Source: Calamus simplicifolius (Eukaryota; Streptophyta; Magnoliopsida; Arecales; Arecaceae). Taken from it: a stretch of DNA of 64,000 bases. Below are positions 10,215-22,100 of the stretch, one piece after another (positions within the stretch are counted from its first letter, which is position 1; every line of letters begins with the position of its first letter). The translations under genes and the position numbers were made by a program. Below the pieces are notes generated by a model. The model searched no databases. It had not been told where the DNA came from and saw only the letters and a list, made by a program, of their open reading frames with translations. The DNA is taken from positions 498,028 through 562,027 of the forward strand of contig UESW01004999.1 of assembly GCA_900491605.1 (NCBI GenBank). The letters are read 5' to 3'.

Positions 10215-10641
10215 ATCTCCCCCTTTTTGATGATGACAAAAACATTGAGTTTATGCATGATTGATAGTGATTTAACTTTGTTTTCATAGTTAGGCTTAGG
10301 CTCCCCTTAATGAGGTAGCTCCCCCTATGAAACTTAATTAGTTATCTCATTGTTATCCATTTTCACAATCACTTTTATCACAATCACAACATCATAAAAC
10401 TATAAAACTCTCCCCTTTTTTGTTATCAACAAAAAGATAGAGAATCATAAACATTCATTCAAATTTCATTCATTAATTGAAATAAGGAAATAGAGAATTC
10501 ATTTCATTAAAGGTCTAATACATCAAAATGTTCAGTACATAGATTTCAAAATGAAAGCATAATAAAAACTTCAGTACAAAACAAGGATTGAAGCTCTAGT
10601 AACTCAAAAATGAGTTCTTACAATTCTAGTTAGATGATCTA
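10215..10641 (-). other. Polypurine-tract region of element B
   Basis: This non-coding region has the same organisation as 578-1185. The PPT at 10215-10229 is followed by repeated CTCCCCT-type motifs near 10309-10328 and 10408-10421. The rest is AT-rich with no gene. Confidence 0.68.
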
Positions 10642-11990
10642 CTATATTTTCATTCCTTCAGATTGAATTTTTACATATTCCTTGAGTCTTTCATCAACAA
10701 AGGTGCACGCACTCTGAATTTTATCTTGAAGCTCTGCGTTGCACTTGGCATATGTCTCTCCATCTCCACATATATCCTTAAGTTCTTCAAAAATATTCTT
10801 GATATCACCACTTAAGGATGTCGATGAAGAGCTGAGAGTGGACTCAATCTTTGAGATACGATCATCAAGAGAATAAAGAGTCTCTCTCAAATGCATAAAT
10901 TTGTTCTCAAAATCAGTTTTAAGCTTATCAGATTGATCTTCAAGTAAGGCTTTGAGTTGCATAATTTGTTGATCTAAAAACTGTCAGAAGATGAAGTTTG
11001 AACAAAAGTTGGAACTGGGGCTGGAGCAGAGGCAGAAACCAAAGGGCTCGGAGGTGCAGGCGAAGGATGTCTAACAGAGGGTCCTGCAGCCTCAGTATCT
11101 GTAGCTCTATCTTCTGTTACTCCTTTCCTTTCCCATTTACCATTCTTTTTGATAAATCCCATCCGATGAATTGTTGCCAGGCTATAAAATCAGTGTGTCT
11201 TAGATTCTTCATAGGTTCATTATCAGAAATCACCACACCTTGGCTTCGAAAGATCATTGTAAGGATCATCCCATAAGGCAGACTAGATTTCCTTTTCCCT
11301 CCACAATCTGCTATGTACCACAGAATCATGCTGGGAAGATTGATAGGCTTGCCTGTCACTATGGCGTCCATTACAAAGACATCTCTCTCAGAGACATAGT
11401 CAAATCTACCAGTTTTAGGAAAAGAATCCTACTGCAGATATTGTGTAGCAATCTCAACTCTAAAGAAAGCTGATTAGCAAATACCTCTTCAAATCCAACC
11501 ACATCCCTGTTTAATAATCTTGATAAAGCTGGGGCGTGGTCATCAGAAGAAAAGGTGGAGGTGCCAGACAAGGGTAATTCCAACAATCTAGATAAGATTT
11601 CAGCAGTCACAGATAGCTTGACTCCTCTTACATTGCTAATAAGCCCATGATCTCCTCTAGACAAATTCTTGTAAAATTCTTTAACAATGAGGGATAAGTC
11701 GGCACTCTAGAGAACAAACTTCTCCCAACCCATCTCGATCAACTATCTCCCAACTAGAAAGCCCTCATTCTCAAATAATTCAAAATCCACTTTCTACCAG
11801 TAATGATCCTATCCGCTAGACGATCTACCTGGGAAGACGTGGCAGCAGGAGCAGCAGTCGGAGTAGAAGAGATGAGTGGAGTCCGTGCTAGGAGAAGGTT
11901 CACGCACCGGACGCTTCACCGTCTTCTTCACGGAGCGCTTCCTCTTGATGCCGCCCGCCACAAGCTAGATCCTCTAGTTTTAGGTGCCAT
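10642..11990 (-). pseudogene. Element B ORF3, multiply broken
   Basis: This is homologous to element A's ORF3 (same MAPKTRG start at 11990, same central domain, same coiled-coil tail 10962-10642). Open pieces are 11664-11371, 11371-11117, 11162-10974 and 10962-10642, joined by frameshifts. In front of the central domain the frame reads ENEGFLVGR and then a TAG where element A's frame has Gln, so this copy has a nonsense change rather than element A's indel. The tail is better conserved than the N-terminus. The protein's role is unknown. Confidence 0.68.
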
Positions 11991-12460
11991 TTGATGATTG
12001 GAGGTGATAATCAGGGATTATTGGAAGTTTGGAAGGTTTGGAGTAACGTGGAGAGAGTATTTTACGAATGGGGTCGAATGGAATGAGCGACGAGTCGACT
12101 CTGCCCTAGAAAAATCAATTTGGGACCACCTCGAGTCGGCTCGCGCAAACCCGGGTGTCGACTCGGCACAGACACAGAAAGGCCGTCCCGAATGGAGTCG
12201 ACTCGCGCCTAGAGGGGTCGACTCGAGAGTTTCAGTTGAAACTGGGAGTCGACTCCGATACGCATCGAGTCGGCTCCGAGACCATTTCAGACCAAAATCA
12301 TGAAATTTCTGAAATGTGTCCAGAAAATTGATCATAAAAATTGATAAATAATCATTGGATATGAGTGAATCAATTAGATATGAATTCTAGATAAGATTTC
12401 CTTAAAGATCAGGATTTGAAAGAATCTTAGATAAATATCCTTAGGGGTTTCAAATTCATT
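11991..12460. repeat. Pre-ORF3 spacer of element B with palindromic array
   Basis: There is no gene. About seven GAGTCGACTC, GAGTCGGCTC and GTGTCGACTC-type motifs lie between 12090 and 12280, in the same position relative to ORF3 and pol as in element A. 12290-12460 is AT-rich and leads to the pol stop codon. Confidence 0.78.
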
Positions 12461-15400
12461 CTAATGGATCACAAATCCTAACTCTCCTCTAAGATAACAG
12501 AATCTTTCTTCACTTAAAGGTTTTGTAAATATGTCAGCTAATTGATCTTCAGTGTTAACATAATCAAGACATATTTCATTATTAGCTACATGTTCTCTTA
12601 TAAAATGATATCTAATTTCTATGTGTTTAGTTCTTGAATGTTGAATTGGATTCTTTGTTAGATTAATTGCGCTAGTGTTATCACATCTTATGGGTGTTTT
12701 ATCAAGTGTGATACCATAGTCTTCAAGTTGTCGCTTAATCCATAGGATTTGCGCACAGCAACTTCCAGCTGCTACATATTCAGCTTCAGTAGTTGATAAT
12801 GCAACTGAATTTTGCTTTTTGCTAAACCATGTGATTAAGTTACTTCCTAAGAATTGGCATGCACCACTTGTGCTTTTTCTATCTAATTTACATCCAGCAT
12901 AATCAGAATCCGAATATGCAATTAGATTTAATGTGAAGTCTCTAGAATACCATAAACCTACATTTTTTGTTCCACTTACATATCTTAGTATTCTTTTAAC
13001 AGCTATTAAATGTGATTCTTTAGGTTCAGACTGAAATCTAGCACATAAGCAAACAGCAAACATTATGTCTGGTCTACTTGCAGTTAAGTAAAGAAGGGAT
13101 CCGATAATACCTCGATAATATTTTGGTCAACCTTTTTACCTTCTTCATCTTTGTCCAGCTTGCATGAAGGACTCATTGGAGTTCCGAGGGGTTTCATTGA
13201 TTCCATACCAAACTTTTTAGAGTTCTCTTGTGTATTTTGTTTGGTTGATGAAGATTCCCTCTTTGCTTTGTTTGATTTGGAGTCCAAGGAAGAAGTTGAG
13301 TTCTCCCATCATGCTCATTTCAAATTCTCCCTGCATCAACTTAGCAAATTCTTGACATAGAGAATTGTTAGTAGCACCAAAAATGATGTCATCAACATAT
13401 ATTTGAACTACTAATAAATCTTTACCTTTTCTTTTCAAAAACAAGGTTTTATCAACATTTCCTCTTATAAAATCATTTTCAATTAAGAATTTACTTAATC
13501 TATCATACCAAGCTCTAGGTGCTTGTTTCAAACCATATAAAGCTTTGTGCAATTTAAAAACGTGATTTGAAAATTCGTGATCTTCAAAACCTGGTGGTTG
13601 TTCTACATATACTTCTTCATTATAAATCCATTTAAAAATGCACTTTTTACATCCATTTGAAATAAGTTAAAATTCATATGACATGCAAATGCAAGTAATA
13701 GCCTAATGGCTTCTAATCTAGCTACAGGTGCAAAGGTTTCATCAAAATCAATACCTTCTTCTTGATTATATCCTTTAGCAACCAATCTAGCTTTGTTTCT
13801 AATTACTATGCCATTTTCATCTAGTTTATTTCTATAAATCCATTTTGATCCTATTACTGAATGATTTTAGGTCTTTCAACTAAAGTCCAAACATTATTTC
13901 TAGTAAATTGATTTAGTTCTTCTTGCATTGCTAACATCCAATTATTATCTTTTTCAGCTTCTTCATAGTTTTAGGTTCAATTTGTGATACAAATGCAAGA
14001 TGATTACTAATATTTCTCATATATGATCTAGTTCTTATTCCTTGAGATGGATCACCTATAATCAATTCCTTAGGATGACTATAAGCATATCTCCAATCTC
14101 TTGGAAGATCTGTATCATTATGATCATTATTAACATCATCGTCCTTATGTGAATCATCATCTTTAGCTTCTTGCTCATGATCAGAAGATACTTCAATATT
14201 AAGTTTTTCAAGATCTTTTTCAATTATGTTTGTATCTTCCATCATCAAGCTTTTCAGAACTAGTGCTAAAGATTCATCAAAAACTATATGAATGGATTCT
14301 TCAACTACTAATGTTTTCTTGTTAAATACTCTATATGCTTTACTAGTTGTTGAATATCCTAAAAATATTCCTTCATCAGATTTAGCATCAAATTTTTCCT
14401 AAATTGTTTTTACCATTATTATGAATGAAACATTTACAACCAAATGCATGAAAGTATTTTATATTTGGTTTTCTTTCATTCCATAATTCATAAGGTGTTT
14501 TCTTTAAATTGGTCTTATTAAGGCTCTATTTAAGATGTAACATGCTGTGTTAATTGCTTCCGCCCAAAAATACTTTGGTAGGTTACTTTCGCATAGCATG
14601 GTACGGGCCATGTCTTCTAGAGTCCTATTTTTCTTTCAACTACACACCATTTTGCTGTGGAGTCCTAGGGGCTGAAAAAATTATGATTAATTCCATTTTC
14701 AGAACAAAAACTTTCAAATAAGTGATTTTCAAATTCTGTTCCATGATCACTTCTTAGAGATACTATAGTAGTGTTTTTCTCATTTGTGACTTTCTTGAAG
14801 AATTTCAGGAATATCGAGAAAGTCTCATCTTTGTGAGCTAAAAACATACCCAAGTATATCTAGAATAATCATCTACAATCACTAGACCATATTTCTTTCC
14901 TCCTAGACTTGTGGTTCTAGTTGGTCCGAAAAAGATCCATGTGAAGTAGCTCTAGTGCCCTAGAAGTTGAAACAATGTTTTTAGATTTGAAAGAACTTCT
15001 AGTTTGTTTTCCAAATTGACATGCATCACATATTTATTATTTTCAAAATTTAGTTTAGGTAAACCTTTAACTAAATCCATTTTAATTAGTTTTGAAATAA
15101 GGTGTGCTTGCATGACCTAATCTACGATGCCACAACCAACTAATTTCATTTATGTTAGCATTGTCAGCAATTAAGCAATGATCACTCAGATAATTTTTTA
15201 AATCAACCAAGTAAACATTGCATGTCTATAACCAGTAAATACAATGCTATCATCAATAGAATTAGTTACAGTGCATACAGAAGATTAAATGAAACATTAA
15301 AGTTTTTATCACATAATTGACTTATACTTATTAGATTGTGCTTCAAACCATCAACATAAAGTACATTATCAATAAATGTAGATGGAGTTATACGGACTTT

Positions 15401-15695
15401 ACCAAGGCCCCATGATTTGACCTTTACCGTTATCGCCAAACGTAACAACTCCACCTTTCTTTCTTCCAGGGTGATGAATTCATCTTTGTCACCCGTCATA
15501 TGTCTTGAGCAGCCACTATCAAGGTACCACTTTTTCTTTGATCTTTTGGCTACAAGACATTCCTGCAATATAATCAAACTTTATGCTTAGGTACCCAAGC
15601 TTTCTTGGGTCCTTCATGGTTAGCAGCAATAAAAATTGTTCCTTTCGGAACCCATATTTTTCTTAGCTTTATATTTAACTGTTGTTATTATTTAA
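12461..15695 (-). pseudogene. Element B pol (RNase H to protease), many frameshifts, cut by assembly gap
   Basis: This is collinear with 3092-6343 of element A. RNase H is at 13063-12461 (YSDSDYAG, STTEAEYVA). Reverse transcriptase is in pieces at 13287-13084, 13552-13217 (LYGLKQAPRAWY, YVDD) and 13785-13603. The acidic linker is at 14248-13931, the integrase core at 14853-14665 (SDHGTEF) and the protease at 15577-15266 (WYLDSGCSRHMTGD). At least ten single-base frame changes interrupt it, many in runs of A or T. It stops at the N-gap at the point matching 6343 of element A, so its gag is not seen. The protein-level identity to element A is high between breaks, which makes consensus errors near the gap a real alternative to age. 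Confidence 0.85.
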
Positions 15696-15741
15696 NNNNN
15701 NNNNNNNNNNNNNNNNNNNNNNNNNNNNNNNNNNNNNNNNN
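15696..15741. other. Assembly gap (46 N)
   Basis: A run of 46 N. By alignment with element A the missing piece should include the gag half, the PBS and the first ~1.2 kb of the 5' LTR of element B, about 2.9 kb in all. Confidence 0.98.
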
Positions 15742-16217
15742 GGAGTCGGCTCGATAGAATCAGGGGTCGACTCGACAATTTTATGGGTTGACTCAACACA
15801 GATGCACATTTCTGTACACTGAGCGGAGTTGACTCTGAAACTCAGGAGTCGGCTCCGGAACGCATCAAAAATCAGAAACTTTTCTGATTGACATTAAAAT
15901 CGTTCCATATTCATTTTAGTTCATTGTTTTGACATGAAATCAATAAAATTAACATTTAGAATTGATTCATGAACTATTCCAAAAATTCATTGATTAAAAC
16001 ATGAATTATAACATTTCTTTTTGAAAGTTTGAATATTGAGCTTAAAGTCACTTTAAAAATTGATTAAAGTTAAACTTGAGCATTCTCATTGATTGTTCAA
16101 AATAAATTTGTTGCTCATTTACATAAACTCATTACATCCTTTAATAAACTCAATGGCTTTTAGTAATCATCAAAATCAATAAAGTTGGAGCAATTATGTT
16201 TCAATACTTTCTCAACA
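15742..16217 (-). repeat. 5' LTR of element B (outer part only)
   Basis: This is nearly identical to 9738-10214, ending ...CTCAACA at 16217. The base after it continues an unrelated coding frame, so 16217/16218 is the insertion boundary of element B in the Tat1 gypsy element. The expected 5-bp target copy is 16218-16222 (AAGGT). Its partner is not visible. Confidence 0.85.
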
Positions 16218-16631
16218 AAGGTGCAGCCCGCACCGGAAGAACTCCTCATATAGAGCGACCAGACCTGGATGGTCAGAGGTCACCCTATCTTCGGGCCCTG
16301 GCACGGACAGGCCAATGAAGTTAGGGACCAGGTATTTAGCCCTAACCGCCTCTACATCCTTAGAGGTCATGGTTGAGGCCACCCTTGCTGGACCCGCTAG
16401 ATCAGAACTCACCGCCGGAGGAAGCGCCGGGCGGCGAGAGGACACGGGGTCTACCCTAATAGGAGGACTGGAGGTGGATGGAGGTCCTATTGCCCCCGAT
16501 TGGTTGCGGATGATGACGCCACCCACTGGCCGAGGCATTCGGCTACTAACTACAGGGGCCTGGTTTTCACTGCTAGATTGGGAAGACTCTTCTACGGGTC
16601 TCTTGCCCTCCCTAATGGCACTGCAGTCCAT
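16218..16631 (-). pseudogene. Antisense ORF of Tat1 gypsy element ('gypsy type transposon' N-domain), cut by element B
   Basis: The minus-strand frame starts at 16631 (MDCSAIREG). It runs through a Ser/Pro-rich region into a conserved block with VPNFIGLSVPGPEDRV and ALYEEFFRCGL, typical of the plant 'putative gypsy type transposon' family (Transposase_28, from memory). It is cut at 16217 by the LTR of element B. The Tat1 element itself runs on the plus strand (PPT then LTR to the right), so this gene is antisense between pol and the 3' LTR, as known for Tat-lineage elements such as Grande and RIRE2. A minus-strand TATA box lies about 125 bases upstream. Confidence 0.68.
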
Positions 16632-16754
16632 AGGTGAAGAAAGGGATGAAACTAACCTAAGAATTGGAAGGACTCAGGTCGCAGAAGAACTCAGGGAAGA
16701 AGAAAGTGGAAGAAAGCAATTGCAGTGTAAAGGTTTCCGCAGGCTCTTGAAATG

Positions 16755-16762
16755 CTTTTATA
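16755..16762 (-). promoter_or_regulatory. TATA box of the Tat1 antisense ORF
   Basis: The minus strand reads GGCTATAAAAGC, and a start about 30 bases downstream would leave a ~100-base leader before the ATG at 16631. This is a sequence match only. Confidence 0.5.
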
Positions 16763-17160
16763 GCCTCCATCATCGACTAACGCCGCCTGAGATCCTGCCA
16801 CGTGGCGCGCGTCCATTGTGTTATGGGCTGCCAGCCGGAAATCTCGCCTGCACCTGAGGCGTGCCGCCTTGATTCACTCCAAAAGGCATAATTCTTGGCC
16901 AATCGTGGGGCATAGAAAACAGAGCGGCAATGATGGTCATTGCCTTTTTCCATCCCCCAATGAGCTCCCTCCGGAGCGATTCGGTGCCAACATCAGCCCC
17001 ACCTAACGCATGATTGCAGGAGATCTTCGAAGCGACACTGCCTCGGGACAAAGTGCCAACTCATCAAACCATTTAAAGTGCACTAAGGAGGCAATCATTC
17101 TTTTTGAATTTTCACACCCCTTTTGCCCAAAGGATTTCAGGCACGCGGTCCTTAGCGCTC
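16763..17160. other. Tat1 non-coding region before the 3' LTR
   Basis: This is non-coding DNA of mixed composition between the antisense promoter and the polypurine tract. I see no gene or repeat in it. Short frames on both strands lack any family resemblance. Confidence 0.5.
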
Positions 17161-17177
17161 AGGGGCGGGGGGGCATC
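17161..17177 (+). other. Polypurine tract of Tat1
   Basis: AGGGGCGGGGGGG lies directly 5' of the LTR start at 17178. It marks the LTR to its right as the 3' LTR of a plus-strand element. Confidence 0.7.
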
Positions 17178-19169
17178 TGATGTGGCTGGTGTAGCCACAA
17201 GGGCAATTTTGGTAAAACTAAAACATTAGTGCGCCCAACATCTCCAAGCCTGCCGAGTCGGCCCTGCTCGGCCCTGGCAGCTCCAGGCCTGCTGAGTTGG
17301 CCCCGACCATTCCTGGTCAGCCCCTCTCAGCCTTGGCGTCGCCAAGCCTACCGAGTCGGCCCTGACCATTCCTGGTCGGCCCCGCTCGGTCCCAGCGTCT
17401 CCAAGCCTGTCGAGTCGGCCCCGACCATTCCTGGTCGACCTCTCTCGGAACGGCGTCTCCCAGCCTACCGAGTTAGCCCCGACCATTTCTGGTCGGCTCC
17501 TCTCGGCCCCAGCATCTCCCAGCCTGCCGAGTCGGCCCTGACCATTCCAGACCGGCCCCGCTCGGCCCCGGCATCTCCAAGCCTACCGAGTCGGCCACGA
17601 CCATTCCTAGTCGGCCCCTCTCGGCCCCGGCATCTTCCAGCCTGCCGAGTCAGCCCCGACCATTCCTGGTCGGCCCCTCTCGGCCCCAGCATCTCCCAGC
17701 CTACCGAAACGGCCCCGCTCGGCTCCGACAACTCCAGGCCCATCGAGTTGTCCCCGACCATTCCTGGTCGGCCCCTCTCGGCCCCGGCATCTCCAAGCCT
17801 GCCGAGTCGGCCCCGACCATTCCTGGTCGGCCCTCCTCGGCCCCGGCGTCTCCAAGCCTGCCGAGTCGGCCCTGGCGTCTCCAAGACCATTCCTGTTGGC
17901 CCCGCTCGGTCTCGGCATCTCCAAGCCTTTCGAGTCGGCCCCGACCATTCCTAGTCGGCCCCTCTCGGTCCCGGCGTCTCCCAGCCTGCCGAGTCGGCCT
18001 CGACCATTCCTGGCCAGCCCCGCTCGGCCCTGGCATCTCCAAGCCTGCCGAGTCAGCTCCGACCATTCCTGGTCGGCCCCTCTCGACCCCAGCATCTCCC
18101 AGTCTGCCGAGTTGGCCCCGACCATTCCTGGTCAGCCCCTCTCGGCCCTGGCATCTTCCATCCTGCCGAGTCGGCCCCGACCATTTCTGATCGGTCCCTC
18201 TCGGCCCCGGCATCTCCCAGCCTGCCGAGTCAGCCCCGACCATTCCTAGCCGGCCCCGCTCGGCCCCAGCATCTCCAAGCCCGCCGAGTCGGCCCTGACT
18301 ATTCCTGATCGGCCCCACTCGGCCCCAGCATCTCCTCTGGCGTCTCCAAGCCCGCCGAGTTGGCCCCGACCATTCCTGATTGGCCCTGCTCGGCCTCGAC
18401 AACTCCAAGCCTGCCGAGTCAGCCCCGACCATTCCTGGTCGGCCCCTCTCGACTCCGACAACTCCAAGCCTGCCGAGTCGGCCCCGACCATTCCTGGTCG
18501 GCCCTGCCCCGATATTTTTTAGTCGGCGAGGCTAGCCCCGGCCATCCCTAGTCGACCCAACTCAGCCTCGGCTCCCTCGGGAGAGTCGAGACTTCCCAGT
18601 TTCCTACAAATCTGCCCCAGCACGCCCTGGTAGCTCAGGACGCCACCTCTCTGACCTGCGCCGCCTGACAATGCCAGATCCAACTACCCACTGGCCACGC
18701 TGCTGATGGGACTGGACCCAACTGCCCAATAGCCCCACTAGCTGATGGGACTTAGCCCACCAACCACCGTTTTCTTCCTCTCCGATGGGACAGGACCCAT
18801 CAACCAGCCTAGGTTCACACAACTCCCAAGAACTCTGCAGACATTCCCTTTTCACGAAATCCCACATGATCATGCACGTATCAACCCCTATAAAGAGGTG
18901 AATCCACTCAATAATCAGGTATGAGTGATAACCCCAAGAAATCGCTATCCTAGCATCCAGAGAGGAATCCCTCCTCCCCGAGAACACCCTTTTTCATCTG
19001 AAAAGAGCTTATTCGAGCTCCTCCTCAGCTGTGACCTCGATTGCTAACTTGAGCGTCGAAGGGTCTCATCGGAGATCCCTCCGGTCTTGGGGCTTTTTGC
19101 AGGAAATTCGGTGGAACAAAGATCCTCTGATCAATCCCAACGTTCAGGACCAGTGATCGGGCGTCATCA
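17178..19169 (+). repeat. 3' LTR of Tat1 gypsy element
   Basis: The 1992-bp LTR begins TGATG and ends CATCA, so its ends are inverted copies of each other. It is preceded by a G-rich polypurine tract. Most of U3 is a minisatellite (next entry). A TATA box CCTATAAAGAGG lies near 18891-18902, and the R-U5 part follows to 19169. The flank after it (AATAT, 19170-19174) would be the target duplication, but the 5' end of Tat1 is beyond the nested copia elements and out of the window. Confidence 0.82.
17233..18530 (+). repeat. GC-rich ~59-bp minisatellite in the Tat1 LTR
   Basis: Roughly twenty imperfect units of 59-60 bp are built on GAGTCGGCCCCGACCATTCC, TGGTCGGCCCCTCTCGGCCC and GGCATCTCCAAGCCTGCC. 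The half-motifs GGCCCCGACCA and TGGTCGGCCC make each unit partly self-complementary. The array is far richer in G+C than the AT-rich flanks. The open frames seen in several phases on both strands come from the periodicity. Confidence 0.9.
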
Positions 19170-22100
19170 ATATTCATTAATAAATTTAGTTAATTATCCT
19201 TATTTATTATTATAGTTCAAAACTTATAGTAGAAAACTTTACAAGCAATCACAAACCATAATTTCTTAGAGTATAATCCATTTGTCTAGCTTGGAATTAA
19301 AGGAAGAAAGATAAAGTAGCCCATAATTACTTTATCCCTGTACTTAAAATTAAATTTTTTTAAAAAAATAATATAATTTTTTCTAATTGGTACGGATATA
19401 AAGGTATCTTTTTCTATATTGCTATCCTTATGCCTCAAGGATGCCTTTTTTTTTAGTAAATGATGACCACCGAAGTTACCATTACTTCATCAGCCGGACT
19501 TCAGTAAAGCATGCATTGATATTACAAAGTAAATCTTCATTGTCTCTCTCTCTTTTCTCTCTCTTTTAACAAAAAGAAGGCCTGAGGTCTCATGATTACA
19601 ATTCCAAAGGAAGCAAATTGTGCAAGTTATAGAGATAAAGATATAGTCCAATAAGTATTTACTCTCGATGATGACGTTTAATTTACCAAAATCTCTGCTA
19701 CCTGATTATTCTCTGTGTAGATATATGAATATTCAATCCCCCAATTAGAAGTGATGATATAATGAATGCCCCTTAGGAAAGGATTTTATAGTCTGATTGG
19801 CCATTAATCTAAGTTACTACAATAGAAGAATTACTCTCCAAAATAATCCTTGAGTTTTGATTCAAATCTATATGCTGTTAATCCAAACTAGACCTTTATT
19901 AGCTTTGCAGCAGGGACTGATGAGGATGATAATGGAACCAATGGAAGGAGGATCCTATCTTTATGGTTTCTTATCACTACCCCAGCTCTAGATCTTTGAG
20001 AATGTATTGAATCATCAAAATTTACATTATTATATTCTTGTTGGAGAACTACAAAAAATTAAGTTCGTAGGAGGCTTCTGATGCAGCACAAGGGCAGGGA
20101 GTGATTATGCAGACAATGAACTAATAAAATTAATTTTTTAAAGTATTTTAGAAGATGACTAATTCATCCAAAAATAAGATAAAGAGTACGAGAGCAGATT
20201 ATATGATGTAGAAAGTAACGATTCAGGAACAGACTTTTAGAAAAAATGAAGAAGCGTATCAGAAAAGTTTGGAATTGAGAAATTTCAGAGAAGACATGCT
20301 CATGAACTTTCACAGAATCAGAATCACAGAGTAAAGGAAAGGTTGATTTACCCGACGATGATGTGCTCCTAGTGTTGGTAGAAGATCTCTCGCTAACAGG
20401 CAGGATTTTTGGATGAAAAAACTATCTTCCACGTGAGGTTCCTTCATCTCGATTCAGGGGCAAAGAAGGCATCCTCGGCTTTGAAGATGAATCTAGAGAG
20501 GAACAACAGCTTTGGAGATGAATCAAGAGAGGAGTGGTGGTTTTGGAGAGAGAGGGCAGTGGCTTTGAAAATAAATCAAGAGAGAGGGCGGCTAGGGTTT
20601 CAAGTATGTGTGCGGTTTAGGAAATAAATCAAGAGAGGAGCGATGGTTTTGGGGATGAAGGGAGGGCGGCGGCTAGGGTTTCAAGCATGGATGCCTAGAA
20701 TTTAGGAGGGGATGGTCGGTTATGATGGTATGAAGATTAGGATTTCTTTGGTGGAGCTTGGTAGAGGAGATAGACTAGACTAGGATTTGATAGTAAGAAC
20801 ACTTCGGCCTCATGCCTATCTCTCTCGCGGAGGATCAATTGCTCAAGGCAATGAAAATCTTTGGCCTCATGCCTAACTCCCTCACGGAGGATCAATTACT
20901 CAAGGCAATGAAAATAAAACTTGAAAGAAAGTTCTAAATTTTTTTTTCATCGTTTCAAGAGAAGGGTTTTATAGACCTCTTATGCCATTAAAAGGAAGTT
21001 CAACAATTAAAGTAATAAATGATAAGGATTACAAAATATGGTAGAATTGTAGAGCAAAGAATCTTCTTTCCTTCATTTGATTTGATGAAAATGACAGCAG
21101 CAATATATGGTTCCAATTGGAGATGAGGGACCACAGGCAAAGAAGAAAGCTTTGGGATGCCATCCTTCTTTCTTTCCTTTCAACAAGGTCCATATAGAGC
21201 GCAAGATCTTTTTCAGAATGGTGAAGATGCTGATCTTTATTCCTATTAAAGCATAGTAGGGGACCACCGAATTTCTTTCTTATGGGGCGCCTAAGGTTAC
21301 CAAAATTGTAGGTGGTGACATGAAGGAAGAAGTTGATTCCACATCATCAATCCTGGTGTAGGCGGATCCAATCCATGCAGAGCTCCAAGGGTAGTGTATG
21401 AATAAGGTAGGAGAAGATGGATGGTTGTCCAATACTGCTTAATCTGGGGCTTCTTCTGAATATCTTCAACAAGGTTCAACAAGAGTAATACACTTTCCTT
21501 GAATTATTATATGACTCAAATAAAATAAAAATGCATGACCTGAATAACGGACTAAACGACTCGATTAAGTAGGAATGAAAATTTACGAAAATTTTAGGAT
21601 TCAGATATCCAAATAAAACCCTGCAATTTATTTCTCACTCTTGCTCTTGTACTAGCTTCACACTATTGTATGTGATGGGGGTTTAGATTTTAGATATACT
21701 AGATGAATTGTATATAAATTTTTTAGCTTAGGCAACAACAATTCTTGCTACCTAAATTGGATTAAGAGCTTTATCAAATAAATATATCTTATTCCTAAAT
21801 TTTCAAATCCACCAAAGAACATAAGAGATACTTTAAAAAAAATGTCATGTACGGATGATCAAAATCCATTAATAAAACTTAGAAATCCATTAGTATAGAC
21901 TTTTTCAAGTTGTACCAATGGTCAGAAATCCATCGGTATAAGAAGTGCTAGTATGGATTATACTGATAAATTCATTTTTTTACTGATATAAACTTAATGG
22001 ATTATACAAACTATAACAGATTCCATTAGTATAGCTTAGTGACGAATAAAATCGTCAAGACATGAACTTGAATTTTATTACACTTTTAGTGATAGTCAAA

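Noticed and set aside
17226..18551. Long open frames on both strands with Arg/Gly/Pro/Ser repeats
   Set aside because: They exist in several phases at once because the 59-60-bp minisatellite avoids stops. No ATG context, family or composition supports a protein.
20409..20627. 72-codon plus-strand frame
   Set aside because: Lies in purine-rich degenerate repeats with no conserved features.
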